Below, piece after piece: positions 14,205 to 22,436 of a stretch of 22,436 nucleotides of DNA. This stretch comes from Thermoflexales bacterium (GTDB taxonomy: Bacteria; Chloroflexota; Anaerolineae; Fen-1058). The position numbers and the translations under genes were made by a program. Within the stretch, counting starts at the first letter, position 1. Every line of letters begins with the position of its first letter. The stretch covers positions 1-22,436 of the forward strand of contig JAFGFO010000237.1 in NCBI GenBank assembly GCA_016931085.1, in the 5' to 3' direction. The notes under the pieces are model-generated. The model ran no database searches and was not told where the DNA came from. It saw nothing but the letters and a program-made list of their open reading frames with translations.

Positions 14205-14257
14205 CTCCGTAGAAGTGGTTCGCGAACCGCCTGGTGCAAGTGGGTATGTCAAGGCGG

Positions 14258-14286
14258 TTGACAAACTTGTAAATTGCGTATAAAAT
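14258..14286 (+). promoter_or_regulatory. Promoter of tRNA-Ala(GGC), probably also of leuS
   Basis: TTGACA (14258-14263), 17 bases, TAAAAT (14281-14286). The predicted start (about 14293) lies six bases before the tRNA. No other promoter-like sequence lies between the tRNA and leuS, so leuS may be read from this site through the tRNA and the T-box platform. Confidence 0.75.
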
Positions 14287-14298
14287 AGGTGCATTATT

Positions 14299-14371
14299 GG
14301 GCCCATAGCGCAGTTGGGAGCGCGTCTCAATGGCATTGAGAAGGCCGAGGGTTCGAATCCCTCTGGGTCCA
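14299..14371 (+). tRNA. tRNA-Ala (anticodon GGC)
   Basis: A complete 73-base cloverleaf: acceptor GGGCCCA/TGGGTCC with G3:U70, D arm GCGC/GCGC, anticodon stem TCTCA/TGAGA with loop ATGGCAT (anticodon GGC, 14332-14334), T arm GAGGG-TTCGAAT-CCCTC, discriminator A. The CCA end is not encoded. It lies only 12 bases upstream of the T-box antiterminator of leuS. Confidence 0.97.
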
Positions 14372-14383
14372 CTTGGCTACGAT

Positions 14384-14440
14384 CAGGGTGGTAGCGCGAA
14401 GTGCAGCCCCTTCGTCCCTGTGGCGAAGGGCTGTGTGTTT
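14384..14440 (+). promoter_or_regulatory. T-box antiterminator/terminator platform of leuS without Stem I
   Basis: AGGGTGGTAGCGCG (14385-14398) matches the conserved T-box (AGGGUGGNACCGCG) at all but one base. Antiterminator: CAGGG (14384-14388) pairs with CCCTG (14416-14420); a seven-base bulge TGGTAGC (14389-14395) carries UGGU, complementary to the ACCA end of a tRNA with discriminator A; GCGAAG (14396-14401) pairs with CTTCGT (14410-14415). The competing terminator pairs 14404-14414 with 14424-14433 (one bulged C), followed by TGTGTTT. The two structures share 14410-14420, so they are mutually exclusive as in true T-boxes. No Stem I with a Leu specifier is possible, because tRNA-Ala ends 12 bases upstream. 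Confidence 0.8.
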
Positions 14441-14456
14441 AAGGTGAGCTAAGCTT

Positions 14457-17249
<2,793 letters not shown>

Positions 17250-17285
17250 AACGCCCCTTGGCAAGCTCGGGATGATGTGAAACGT

Positions 17286-17318
17286 AAGGGGGACTCGATG
17301 AATTCGGGTCCCCTTTTT
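17286..17318 (+). terminator. Intrinsic terminator of leuS
   Basis: AAGGGG(G)ACTCGA pairs with TTCGGGTCCCCTT (one bulged G, one G-T pair), with a short loop, then five T (17314-17318). It lies 37 bases after the leuS stop. Confidence 0.85.
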
Positions 17319-17357
17319 GCATGCAACCTTTCGGCAGTATTTGCGTATATTAAGGTA

Positions 17358-17381
17358 GGGACAAAGCTATGTGTCTGTCCC
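17358..17381. promoter_or_regulatory. Inverted repeat GGGACA-N12-TGTCCC before the small membrane gene
   Basis: Six-base perfect arms, 31 bases upstream of the next ATG. An AT-rich TATATT (17346-17351) just before it could be a -10, but no -35 is evident. Candidate operator only. Confidence 0.3.
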
Positions 17382-17412
17382 AGAGCAAATGTTATGGTCA
17401 AGTAGGAGCAAC

Positions 17413-17637
17413 ATGTCTAAAGAAAACAAAGGCGTACCGTGCGTGTTGTGGCCCTTTTGGGCCGTGTGGCGGCTGGTGGTGGGCATCGTCGAGGTCACCG
17501 GGCGGCTGTTGGCCATCACGCTCGGCGTGGTACTGATGATCGCGGGCGTGATCCTGAGCGCCACCGTCATCGGCGCCGTGGTCGGCATTCCGCTGCTCAT
17601 GTTCGGGCTTTTGCTGGTCGTGCGCGGCTTGTGGTGA
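17413..17637 (+). CDS. Small two-helix membrane protein
   Basis: 74 residues: a short polar start (MSKENKG), then an amphipathic WPFWAVWRLVVGIVEVTGRLLA segment and a strongly hydrophobic hairpin (ITLGVVLMIAGVILSATVIGAVVGIPLLMFGLLLVV), ending RGLW. AGGAG lies 4 bases before the ATG; an in-frame GTG at 17371 has no such site. I do not recognise a named family. It lies 39 bases before the LiaF-like gene on the same strand and is probably co-transcribed, which suggests a membrane or envelope-stress role, but this is by association only. Confidence 0.75.
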   Translation: MSKENKGVPCVLWPFWAVWRLVVGIVEVTGRLLAITLGVVLMIAGVILSATVIGAVVGIPLLMFGLLLVVRGLW

Positions 17638-17639
17638 AC

Positions 17640-17676
17640 AGATAGAGAAATCAGAGATAGAGAGGTCAGATAGAGA
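17640..17676 (+). repeat. AGATAGAGA triple repeat between two membrane genes
   Basis: Three exact copies of AGATAGAGA (17640-17648, 17655-17663, 17668-17676), 13-15 bases apart, fill the gap; the last abuts the ATG of the next gene, so the repeat forms its translation initiation region (AGAGG at 17661-17665 may be a distant Shine-Dalgarno). Same unit as inside leuS (16733-16758). Confidence 0.75.
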
Positions 17677-18627
17677 ATGAGCGAGTATAGACAATTGCCC
17701 TCCCCTCGTCCGTATCGAAGGCCAAGCTTGTTCTGGCCCATCCTGCTGATCGGCGCGGGCGTGATCTTTTTGTTGTCCAACCTGGGACTGCTGCCGGCTG
17801 ACCCGTGGCCGCTGCTGTGGAACATGTGGCCGCTGATCCTGATCATCATCGGCTTGGATATCCTGCTGGGCCGGCGCAGCGTGGTGGGCGGCGTGCTCAG
17901 CGCCATCCTGGCACTGCTGCTCGTGGGCGGCGTGGTGACCATGCTGTTCGTGGCGCAGAACTATCCTCAGTGGGGCGCCTGGGGAAACGCCAATCTCCGC
18001 CAGGACTATGTGAGCCACCCCCTGGGAGGGGTGGAGCAGGCCAAGGTGGTGATCGACTTTCCATCAAGCACTTCTCGCCTGTTTGCGCTGGACGATTCAT
18101 CCAACCTGATCGAAGCTAACCTGCGCTACTATGGCAGCCTGAACAAGAGCGTGTCTGTTAGCGGCGACAGCGCTCGCGTGCGCCTGGACAGCCGTTGGGA
18201 CAACTGGTGGGGCGGGGGCTGGTGGCGTGGAGGCTCCAACTGGATCATCGGGCTACATCCGGCCGTCGAGTACGACCTGGAGCTGGATAGCGGCTCGAGC
18301 GACTGCGAGTTCGAGTTATCCCAGCTTCGCCTGCGCTCGTTTCGCCTGGATGCCGGCTCGGGGCGCATCCGGCTGACGTTGCCGGAAAGGGGACAATACC
18401 GCCTCAAGCTCAACGCTGGCAGCGGCGATATCGACATCGATGTCCCTGCAGGTGTAGACGTGCGCCTCGAGTACGAAGCTGGCTCAGGTGAGCTGGACAC
18501 ACCAGGCTTACGTGAAGTCAGCCGCCGCGGCCGTGACGCGATCTACGAAAGTGACGAGTTTTCCCAGGCGGGCGATTCCGTCACGATCGAGCTCGACGGC
18601 GGCAGCGGGGACGTGCGCATCCGCTAA
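17677..18627 (+). CDS. LiaF-like membrane protein with toastrack-type C-terminal domain
   Basis: 316 residues. The N-terminal part (about 18-95) has three or four membrane helices with the LiaI/LiaF-like (DUF5668) pattern: SLFWPILLIGAGVIFLLSNLGLL, then NMWPLILIIIGLDILLGRRS, where a Pro-Trp pair precedes each helix. After a linker, residues about 120-316 form a repetitive beta region with recurring SGS or GSG turns (DSGSSDCEFELSQL, DAGSGRIRLTLPERG, NAGSGDIDIDVPAG, EAGSGELDTPG, DGGSGDVRIR), the DUF2154/DUF4097 'toastrack' type. LiaF proteins inhibit or sense cell-envelope stress together with LiaRS; no two-component system is adjacent, so regulation by that route is unproven. An aromatic insert (RWDNWWGGGWWRGG) in the early beta region is unusual. 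Confidence 0.85.
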   Translation: MSEYRQLPSPRPYRRPSLFWPILLIGAGVIFLLSNLGLLPADPWPLLWNMWPLILIIIGLDILLGRRSVVGGVLSAILALLLVGGVVTMLFVAQNYPQWGAWGNANLRQDYVSHPLGGVEQAKVVIDFPSSTSRLFALDDSSNLIEANLRYYGSLNKSVSVSGDSARVRLDSRWDNWWGGGWWRGGSNWIIGLHPAVEYDLELDSGSSDCEFELSQLRLRSFRLDAGSGRIRLTLPERGQYRLKLNAGSGDIDIDVPAGVDVRLEYEAGSGELDTPGLREVSRRGRDAIYESDEFSQAGDSVTIELDGGSGDVRIR

Positions 18628-18632
18628 GCTGC

Positions 18633-18652
18633 AACCTGGAACCTGAAACCTG
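18633..18652. repeat. AACCTG repeat, 7-base period
   Basis: AACCTG occurs at 18633, 18640 and 18647, exactly seven bases apart, in the 40-base gap between the convergent LiaF-like and ATP-grasp genes. It has no hairpin or T-run. Confidence 0.6.
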
Positions 18653-18667
18653 CCGACCGGAAACCCA

Positions 18668-19759
18668 CTACGGGACGTGGTAGCTACGCAGCGACAGCAC
18701 CCCGTAGCGCTTGAGGGCCGCGTCGAGAACCATGTTGACCAGTTGCGGGTGGCTGATGCCGACTGCCTGGGCCTCGATGCACAAGTCGCTGATTTCCGGG
18801 TTCATGCCAGGCAGCGGGTTGATTTCCAGGATGTAGGGCTGGTCGTCCTCGTGCTTGTTCAAGCGAAAGTCCACACGGGCCACGTCGAGACAATCTGTCA
18901 CGCGGAACACCGCCGCCGCCAGCCAATTGAGTTGGGCGAGCTGCTCTTCGTTCAGCGGCGCCGGGCAGAGATAGCTCAATTGTTCCGGGATTTGCGACTT
19001 GAGCCGGCTGCTGTAGATACCACCCTCCTCTTTCTCAAAGGGCGCCAGGTCCACCTCCAACGGCGGCAAAAAGTGCAAGCCAAAGGTCACCCTCGGGTCA
19101 TCTTCGTCGTTAGGAATGCGGCGCGCCACCGGTCCGACCAGGTTCCCCACCATACCGACGGTCACTTCCCGCCCCTCGATGAAGCGCTCGACCAGCGCCG
19201 GCTGCTTGTACTTGTGGTGAATGATGTGCACTTGCTGGCGCATTTCTTCCTCAGTATGGCAAATCGAGTGGGCGGTGACCCCCATGCCGGTGCCCTCGCG
19301 GCTGGGCTTGACGAACAGGGGAAAGACGAGGTCGTCGTCTAAAGGCTCATCCACCCGCTCGATCGTCTGCCAGGCTGGCGTGGGTAAATCGTGCCAGGAC
19401 AGGATACGCTTGGCCATCGACTTGTCGAGCGACAGCGACAGCGCCATCACCTTGCTGCCGGTGTACGGGATGCGCAACATTTCCAACAAGGCCGGCACTT
19501 GGGCCTCGCGCGAGTCGCCCCAATGTCCCTCGCTCATGTTGAAGCAGATATCGGGGCGATCAGCACGCAGCTTGTCGATCAGCGTGATGTCGCTCTCGTA
19601 AAACACGGCCTCGTGTCCACCCATGCGGATCGCATTCAGCAGCGCCTCTATCGTTTCTTCAGAATCCAGGTCGGACCATACGTCCTCCGCTTCGCCAGGG
19701 AAATGGGGGGCGTTCTTTTTTAGATTGGCCAACACTGCAACTTTGACTCCAGTTGCCAT
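18668..19759 (-). CDS. D-Ala-D-Ala-ligase-like ATP-grasp enzyme (first paralogue)
   Basis: 363 residues; forms a peptide-type bond using ATP through an acyl-phosphate. Ddl-like landmarks: VAVLANLKKN at the start, ICFNMSEGHWGDSREAQ (71-87), IPYTGSKVMALSLSLDKSMAK (97-117), the ATP-binding LFVKPSREGTGMGV, ALVERFIEGREVTVGMVGN, and the Mg-binding DVARVDFRL...YILEINPLPGMNPEIS. Ordinary Ddl enzymes are slightly shorter and lack the LHFLPPLEVDLAPFEKEEGGIYSS insertion. The ATG at 19759 has AAGGAGA six bases upstream; GTG at 19762 is an alternative. It is the last gene of the minus-strand cassette with a GNAT enzyme and a second, distant paralogue. It is probably not the housekeeping ligase, and the substrate amino acids are unknown. 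Confidence 0.88.
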   Translation of the reverse strand: MATGVKVAVLANLKKNAPHFPGEAEDVWSDLDSEETIEALLNAIRMGGHEAVFYESDITLIDKLRADRPDICFNMSEGHWGDSREAQVPALLEMLRIPYTGSKVMALSLSLDKSMAKRILSWHDLPTPAWQTIERVDEPLDDDLVFPLFVKPSREGTGMGVTAHSICHTEEEMRQQVHIIHHKYKQPALVERFIEGREVTVGMVGNLVGPVARRIPNDEDDPRVTFGLHFLPPLEVDLAPFEKEEGGIYSSRLKSQIPEQLSYLCPAPLNEEQLAQLNWLAAAVFRVTDCLDVARVDFRLNKHEDDQPYILEINPLPGMNPEISDLCIEAQAVGISHPQLVNMVLDAALKRYGVLSLRSYHVP

Positions 19760-19794
19760 CACATCTCTCCTTCGAATGAATTTCGGTGACTATT

Positions 19795-19838
19795 AGCCAC
19801 AACTTTTAGCAAAGGACACCAAGAATGCCTCCTCTCGC
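19795..19838. repeat. Partial AAAGGACAC-type element
   Basis: The gap between the GNAT stop and the ATP-grasp start contains GCCACAACTTTTAGC followed by CAAAGGACAC (19810-19819) and CAAGAA. The 10-base core is identical to 5148-5157 in the element before the solute-binding gene; the second half of that element is missing here. Confidence 0.45.
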
Positions 19839-20378
19839 TCATACCAGGTGCTCGCCCGGCATGGAGCCAGCCGGCAGGCGCTGAACGTACACGACCAGGT
19901 CATCGCCCGGCGCGTAAAAGTCGGGGATGGTCGCTGCTCGCTCGTAGCCATGTGTTTCATAAAAGCGGCGCGTCGGCAAATAGTCAGCCCGGCCCGAGGT
20001 CTCGGCGATGATCAAGCGCCCGCCCATAGCCTGTACCGCCTGGGCCACTCGCTGCAGCAGCGCTCCGCCGGCACCGCGCCCCTGGGCGCTCTTGTCGACA
20101 GCTATCCAATACAGGTCAAAGGTGTTGCCGTGTGTCAGCGCGCGCGGGCCATAGCAGGCAAAGCCTAGCACGCGCCCGTCCGAACGGCACGAGAGAAAAG
20201 TGTAGCCGCTGGCCAGCGCTCCCCGGCTGAGATACTCGCGCACCAGCTCGTCGCCTATCATCACTTCCTCGTCGTCAAATGCCCCAACACCGCGGATGAT
20301 AGCCCGAATCGCATCGACTTCCTCCGGGCGGGTCGGGGCAATGTCAAGTTGAGATGTAAAATTCGAAGAAGAACACAT
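19839..20378 (-). CDS. GNAT-family N-acetyltransferase
   Basis: 179 residues; transfers an acetyl (or other acyl) group from CoA to an amine. GNAT core: EEVDAIRAIIRGVGAF helix, GYTFLSCRSDGRVLGFACYG, YWIAVDKSAQGRGAGGALLQRV (90-111) with the acetyl-CoA pyrophosphate loop QGRGAG (99-104), IIAETSGR and the late FYETHGYERAATIPDFYAPGDD. I start at ATG 20378; a longer reading to 20537 would overlap the upstream ligase and the hairpin element. GGAGG lies 12 bases upstream, rather far. It lies between two ATP-grasp ligase genes on the same strand, so its acceptor may be the product of one of them, or it may protect the host from it. The true substrate is unknown. Confidence 0.88.
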   Translation of the reverse strand: MCSSSNFTSQLDIAPTRPEEVDAIRAIIRGVGAFDDEEVMIGDELVREYLSRGALASGYTFLSCRSDGRVLGFACYGPRALTHGNTFDLYWIAVDKSAQGRGAGGALLQRVAQAVQAMGGRLIIAETSGRADYLPTRRFYETHGYERAATIPDFYAPGDDLVVYVQRLPAGSMPGEHLV

Positions 20379-20403
20379 AAGCGCTTGGCGCCTCCGAGCC
20401 TCA

Positions 20404-20434
20404 GAAACCGGGTTTTCAAGAAAAACTCGGTTTC
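20404..20434. repeat. Palindromic element GAAACCGGGTTTT / AAAACTCGGTTTC
   Basis: 13-base arms with one mismatch around a 5-base loop (CAAGA), placed between the ATP-grasp stop (20443) and the GNAT start (20378). Similar 'aaaccgggttt' hairpins are dispersed in many Chloroflexota and cyanobacterial genomes as short palindromic repeats; here it could also stabilise or attenuate the operon mRNA. Confidence 0.65.
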
Positions 20435-20442
20435 CAAGATTT

Positions 20443-21507
20443 CTAGTGCGCGTGCCAGGACCGCCACCATGCCCACGTGGCGATCTGGCTCGCCATGCGG
20501 GGGTAATCATAACCGGCCACGCGGGCGGCGTTGGCAAAGCCGCCGTCCGTTGCCAGGCACGGGTTGGGGTTGACCTCGAGCACGTAGGGCATGCCGTCCT
20601 TTTCGCGCATATCTACGCGGGCATAGTCACGGCAGCCCATGGCCTGGTAGGCTGCCAAGGCCGTCCGGCGGATGCGTCTGGCCAATGGACTGGGAATCGG
20701 GGCCGGGCACAACACCGGCATGCTCCAATACTCCCGCGAGTCCTCGTTCCACTTGGCGTCAAAGTTGACCACGCGCAGGTCGTGCTCCGGCCAGGCTGAA
20801 AAGTCAATCTCGGCGATAGGCAAGACATGCGTCGTGCCATTTCCCCACACGCCCACGTTAAACTCGCGCCCGTCCAGGAACATTTCCACCAGCGCCGGCT
20901 GCCGATAAGTGTCCAGGATATACGCCACCTGCCGCCGCAAGGCTGGCTCGTCCCATACGACCGAATCGCGCGTGATCCCCAAGCTGCAATCCTCGGCCAC
21001 CGGCTTGACGATGGCCGGCAGTGGGACACGCACAGGCTCCTGCGGGTGATGAAATAGCTGGTAGGAAGCGGTGGGGACGCCCAGCTTGGACAGGCGCGCC
21101 TTGGTGCAGCTCTTGTCCAGGCACTCGTCTAAGGTGTTGGCCGTCGCGCCGGAATAGCTAAAGCCCAAGCGATCCAGCCAACGTGGCACTGTCGATTCGT
21201 CGCTCGACCTGCCGCCCAATGTCTCGCACAGGTTAAAGATCAGCGTCGTCCGCGGATCTAGCCCCTCGACTACCTTCGGTATATCCTGTTCACATCGCAC
21301 GGGGGCCATCGTCACCCCGCACTCCAGCACACCCAGCCCATCTGCGATAGAATGTGCGGTCTCTGTCGTTTCCAAGTCAGTCACGATATCGCGGGCCTCA
21401 CCACGTTGGGGTGTTTCCACCACGCTGTACATGACCAGGATAGACGCAAGATCTGGAGGAGGCTCTTCTTCCTCCTGATAAAGCGAAGACATTGTGCTCG
21501 AGTCCAT
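20443..21507 (-). CDS. D-Ala-D-Ala-ligase-like ATP-grasp enzyme (second paralogue)
   Basis: 354 residues, first gene of the cassette; ATG with AAGGAG six bases upstream. An acidic N-terminal extension (YQEEEEPPPD) precedes the ligase fold: TTLIFNLCETLGGRSSDEST, FSYSGATANTLDECLDKSCTKARL, AIVKPVAEDCSLGIT (ATP site), PALVEMFLDGREFNVGVWGN, and DYARVDMREKDGMPYVLEVNPNPCLATDGGFANAARVAGYDY with the Mg-binding Asp/Glu/Asn set. It differs from true Ddl in the C-terminal NPCLATDGG segment (Ddl has N-x-x-PGMT), so another acceptor is likely. It shares cassette, strand and order with the GNAT enzyme and the first ATP-grasp paralogue. A promoter and a 26-base operator-like dyad lie directly upstream, which suggests regulated expression. 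Confidence 0.85.
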   Translation of the reverse strand: MDSSTMSSLYQEEEEPPPDLASILVMYSVVETPQRGEARDIVTDLETTETAHSIADGLGVLECGVTMAPVRCEQDIPKVVEGLDPRTTLIFNLCETLGGRSSDESTVPRWLDRLGFSYSGATANTLDECLDKSCTKARLSKLGVPTASYQLFHHPQEPVRVPLPAIVKPVAEDCSLGITRDSVVWDEPALRRQVAYILDTYRQPALVEMFLDGREFNVGVWGNGTTHVLPIAEIDFSAWPEHDLRVVNFDAKWNEDSREYWSMPVLCPAPIPSPLARRIRRTALAAYQAMGCRDYARVDMREKDGMPYVLEVNPNPCLATDGGFANAARVAGYDYPRMASQIATWAWWRSWHAH

Positions 21508-21553
21508 CGAATCTCCTTTTTCTCTTTACTAGGTCTTACACGCTACAGACTAT

Positions 21554-21579
21554 TGCGATTGTATTCAAATACAATTGCA
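21554..21579. promoter_or_regulatory. 26-base operator-like dyad before the ATP-grasp cassette
   Basis: TGC-g-ATTGTATT-ca-AATACAAT-t-GCA: perfect 8-base inner arms and 3-base outer arms separated by one mismatch on each side. It begins directly downstream of the minus-strand -10, so a bound protein would cover the transcription start. A repressor site is the simplest reading. Confidence 0.55.
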
Positions 21580-21580
21580 T

Positions 21581-21609
21581 AGTATATAGCATAATGACAA
21601 AAATGCAAG
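21581..21609 (-). promoter_or_regulatory. Promoter of the ATP-grasp/GNAT cassette
   Basis: On the minus strand CTTGCA (21609-21604), 17 bases, TATACT (21586-21581). The -10 is good, the -35 weak, consistent with a regulated promoter. Confidence 0.5.
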
Positions 21610-21633
21610 TGTCCATCCTAAAGTAGCAGCGGC

Positions 21634-21662
21634 TTGACAAAAACAGCCATTGCCAGTATAGT
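21634..21662 (+). promoter_or_regulatory. Promoter of tRNA-Ser(CGA)
   Basis: TTGACA (21634-21639), 17-base spacer, TATAGT (21657-21662); predicted start about 21669, five bases before the tRNA. Confidence 0.75.
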
Positions 21663-21673
21663 CCAGGGTACTT

Positions 21674-21760
21674 GGAGGGGTCGCATAGTCCGGCCGAGTG
21701 CGTGCGACTCGAAATCGCATGAGCAGCAATGCTCCGTGGGTTCAAATCCCACCCCCTCCG
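21674..21760 (+). tRNA. tRNA-Ser (anticodon CGA)
   Basis: 87-base class II tRNA: acceptor GGAGGGG/CCCCTCC, anticodon stem TGCGA/TCGCA with loop CTCGAAA (anticodon CGA, 21710-21712), a long variable arm (GAGC...GCTC) typical of serine, T arm GTGGG-TTCAAAT-CCCAC, discriminator G. CCA is not encoded. No integrase or attachment-site duplication is visible at its 3' end. Confidence 0.96.
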
Positions 21761-21776
21761 CCTGACTGCCCAAAGA

Positions 21777-21802
21777 TAGAGACGCAGCATGCTGCGTCTC
21801 TA
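21777..21802. repeat. Perfect 26-bp palindrome after tRNA-Ser
   Basis: Thirteen-base arms (TAGAGACGCAGCA and its complement) pair perfectly around 21789/21790. It lies 17 bases after the tRNA and 20 before the helicase ATG. It may end tRNA transcription, and it resembles the dispersed GAGACGC...GCGTCTC palindromes seen in cyanobacterial and Chloroflexota genomes. Confidence 0.7.
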
Positions 21803-21821
21803 CAATTGTCGGTTTGAAAAG

Positions 21822-22436
21822 ATGGATTTGCTCGAAGGACTCAATCCCCAACAACGCCAGGCCGTCGAAGCGCCCGATGGACCGGTGTTGGTATTGGCCG
21901 GGCCAGGCTCTGGCAAGACGCGTGTGCTGACCCAACGCGTGGCCTACTTGGTCGGCGTGCACAACATCGCGCCCTACCACATCCTGGCCGTCACATTTAC
22001 CAACAAGGCCGCCCGCGAGATGCGCTCGCGCCTGGAAAAAGTCCTGGGGGGCGCGCGGGTGGCCGACCTGATGCTGGGCACGTTTCACGCGACGTGCGCG
22101 CGTTGGCTGCGCCGCGACGCGCCGCACATCGGGCTAGAGCGCGGCTTTGTCATTTACGACAGTGCGGACCAGGAGGCGTTGGTCAAGCAGGCGCTCAAGG
22201 CATTGGACATAGACGACAAAAAATACAAGCCGTCTGGCCAGTTGAACAAGATCAGCTCCGCCAAGAACGAGCTGATCGGCCCCGAAATCTACCAGGCCCG
22301 CAGCTACGCTGACGAGATCACCCGGCGTGTGTACGAGCGCTACCAGGCCTTGCTGGTCGAAAACAACGCGGTCGACTTTGACGATTTGCTCATGCTGGCC
22401 GTGCGCCTGCTGGACGAGAACCCGGAGCTTTTGCGC
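21822..22436 (+). CDS. pcrA: UvrD/PcrA-type superfamily 1 DNA helicase (5' part, continues past window)
   Basis: The first 205 codons are open to the right edge. A 3'-5' DNA helicase of nucleotide-excision and mismatch repair and plasmid or conflict processing, acting in the cytoplasm on DNA. Seen: Q-motif region LEGLNPQQRQAV (4-15), Walker A AGPGSGKT (26-33), motif Ia AVTFTNKAAREM (56-67), motif Ib GTFHATCARWLRR (86-98), and NNAVDFDDLLMLAV near the edge. Full-length members are about 700-780 residues, so most of the gene lies outside. The ATG has only a weak A-rich Shine-Dalgarno. Distinction between UvrD and PcrA naming is conventional. Confidence 0.95.
   Translation, partial: MDLLEGLNPQQRQAVEAPDGPVLVLAGPGSGKTRVLTQRVAYLVGVHNIAPYHILAVTFTNKAAREMRSRLEKVLGGARVADLMLGTFHATCARWLRRDAPHIGLERGFVIYDSADQEALVKQALKALDIDDKKYKPSGQLNKISSAKNELIGPEIYQARSYADEITRRVYERYQALLVENNAVDFDDLLMLAVRLLDENPELLR

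Noticed and set aside
14217..14228. GGTTCGCGAACC palindrome as terminator of tRNA-Ala(CGC)
   Set aside because: Only 12 bases with no loop and no T-run; too short to hold as a terminator.
13995..14372. N-terminal extension of the antiporter reading frame
   Set aside because: It is the antisense of two tRNA-Ala genes and their promoters; the first transmembrane helix begins at ATG 13994.
20379..20537. Longer N-terminus for the GNAT protein
   Set aside because: It would run through the palindromic element and overlap the 3' end of the ATP-grasp gene by 95 bases; the added residues do not resemble GNAT proteins.
21674..21802. Possible integration site at tRNA-Ser
   Set aside because: No integrase, and no second copy of the tRNA 3' end within the window; the following gene is a housekeeping helicase.

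Overview
The window looks like a stretch of chromosome from a member of the Chloroflexota, probably Anaerolineae-like. The evidence is GC-rich coding sequence, a Pro/Thr-rich cell-surface protein, an (out-of-frame) C-terminal VYLPMVVRNQ tail of a kind I associate with secreted Chloroflexota proteins, a T-box expression platform before leuS, and many small palindromic or micro-repeat elements between genes. This assignment is inference; there is no 16S rRNA here. No prophage, integrase, transposase or CRISPR array is visible.

Layout. (1) 1-2187: the 3' end of a secreted beta-helix type protein whose C-terminus looks decayed, a perfect 32-bp palindrome, then a divergent pair of a GyrI-like ligand-binding protein (-) and a WYL/YafY-type regulator (+) around an inverted-repeat operator. 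(2) 2188-8735: glycogen synthase glgA (+) behind a near-consensus promoter, converging on a minus-strand carbohydrate operon: GH94 disaccharide phosphorylase, a mutarotase-fold protein and a solute-binding-like protein with no signal peptide. (3) 8736-12126: a transmembrane class III nucleotide cyclase with an N-terminal receiver domain whose phospho-acceptor Asp is Glu, translationally coupled to a membrane-anchored Pro/Thr-rich protein. (4) 12383-13994: a CPA2 cation/proton antiporter translationally coupled to a small P-II-like protein. (5) 14090-17318: tRNA-Ala(CGC), tRNA-Ala(GGC) and leuS. A complete T-box antiterminator/terminator switch lies between the second tRNA and leuS, but no Stem I exists; the tRNA gene sits where Stem I should be. 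(6) 17413-18627: two membrane-protein genes, the second with a LiaF/toastrack organisation. (7) 18668-21507: a minus-strand cassette of two divergent D-Ala-D-Ala-ligase-like ATP-grasp enzymes with a GNAT acetyltransferase between them, behind a promoter/operator. (8) 21634-22436: tRNA-Ser(CGA) and the 5' part of a UvrD/PcrA helicase.

Functional threads: phosphorolysis of an imported beta-glucoside would yield glucose-1-phosphate, which can feed ADP-glucose for GlgA. The cyclase and the P-II-like/antiporter pair are signalling or ion-homeostasis modules. The ATP-grasp/GNAT cassette probably makes or modifies a small peptide-like product that I cannot identify.

The most unusual item is the Stem-I-less T-box platform joined to a tRNA-Ala gene upstream of leuS. 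Next are the pseudo-receiver cyclase, a large insertion in the LeuRS editing region, and simple-repeat elements (AGATAGAGA, CACAGAG, AAAGGACAC) that recur between genes, one of which also appears inside leuS.
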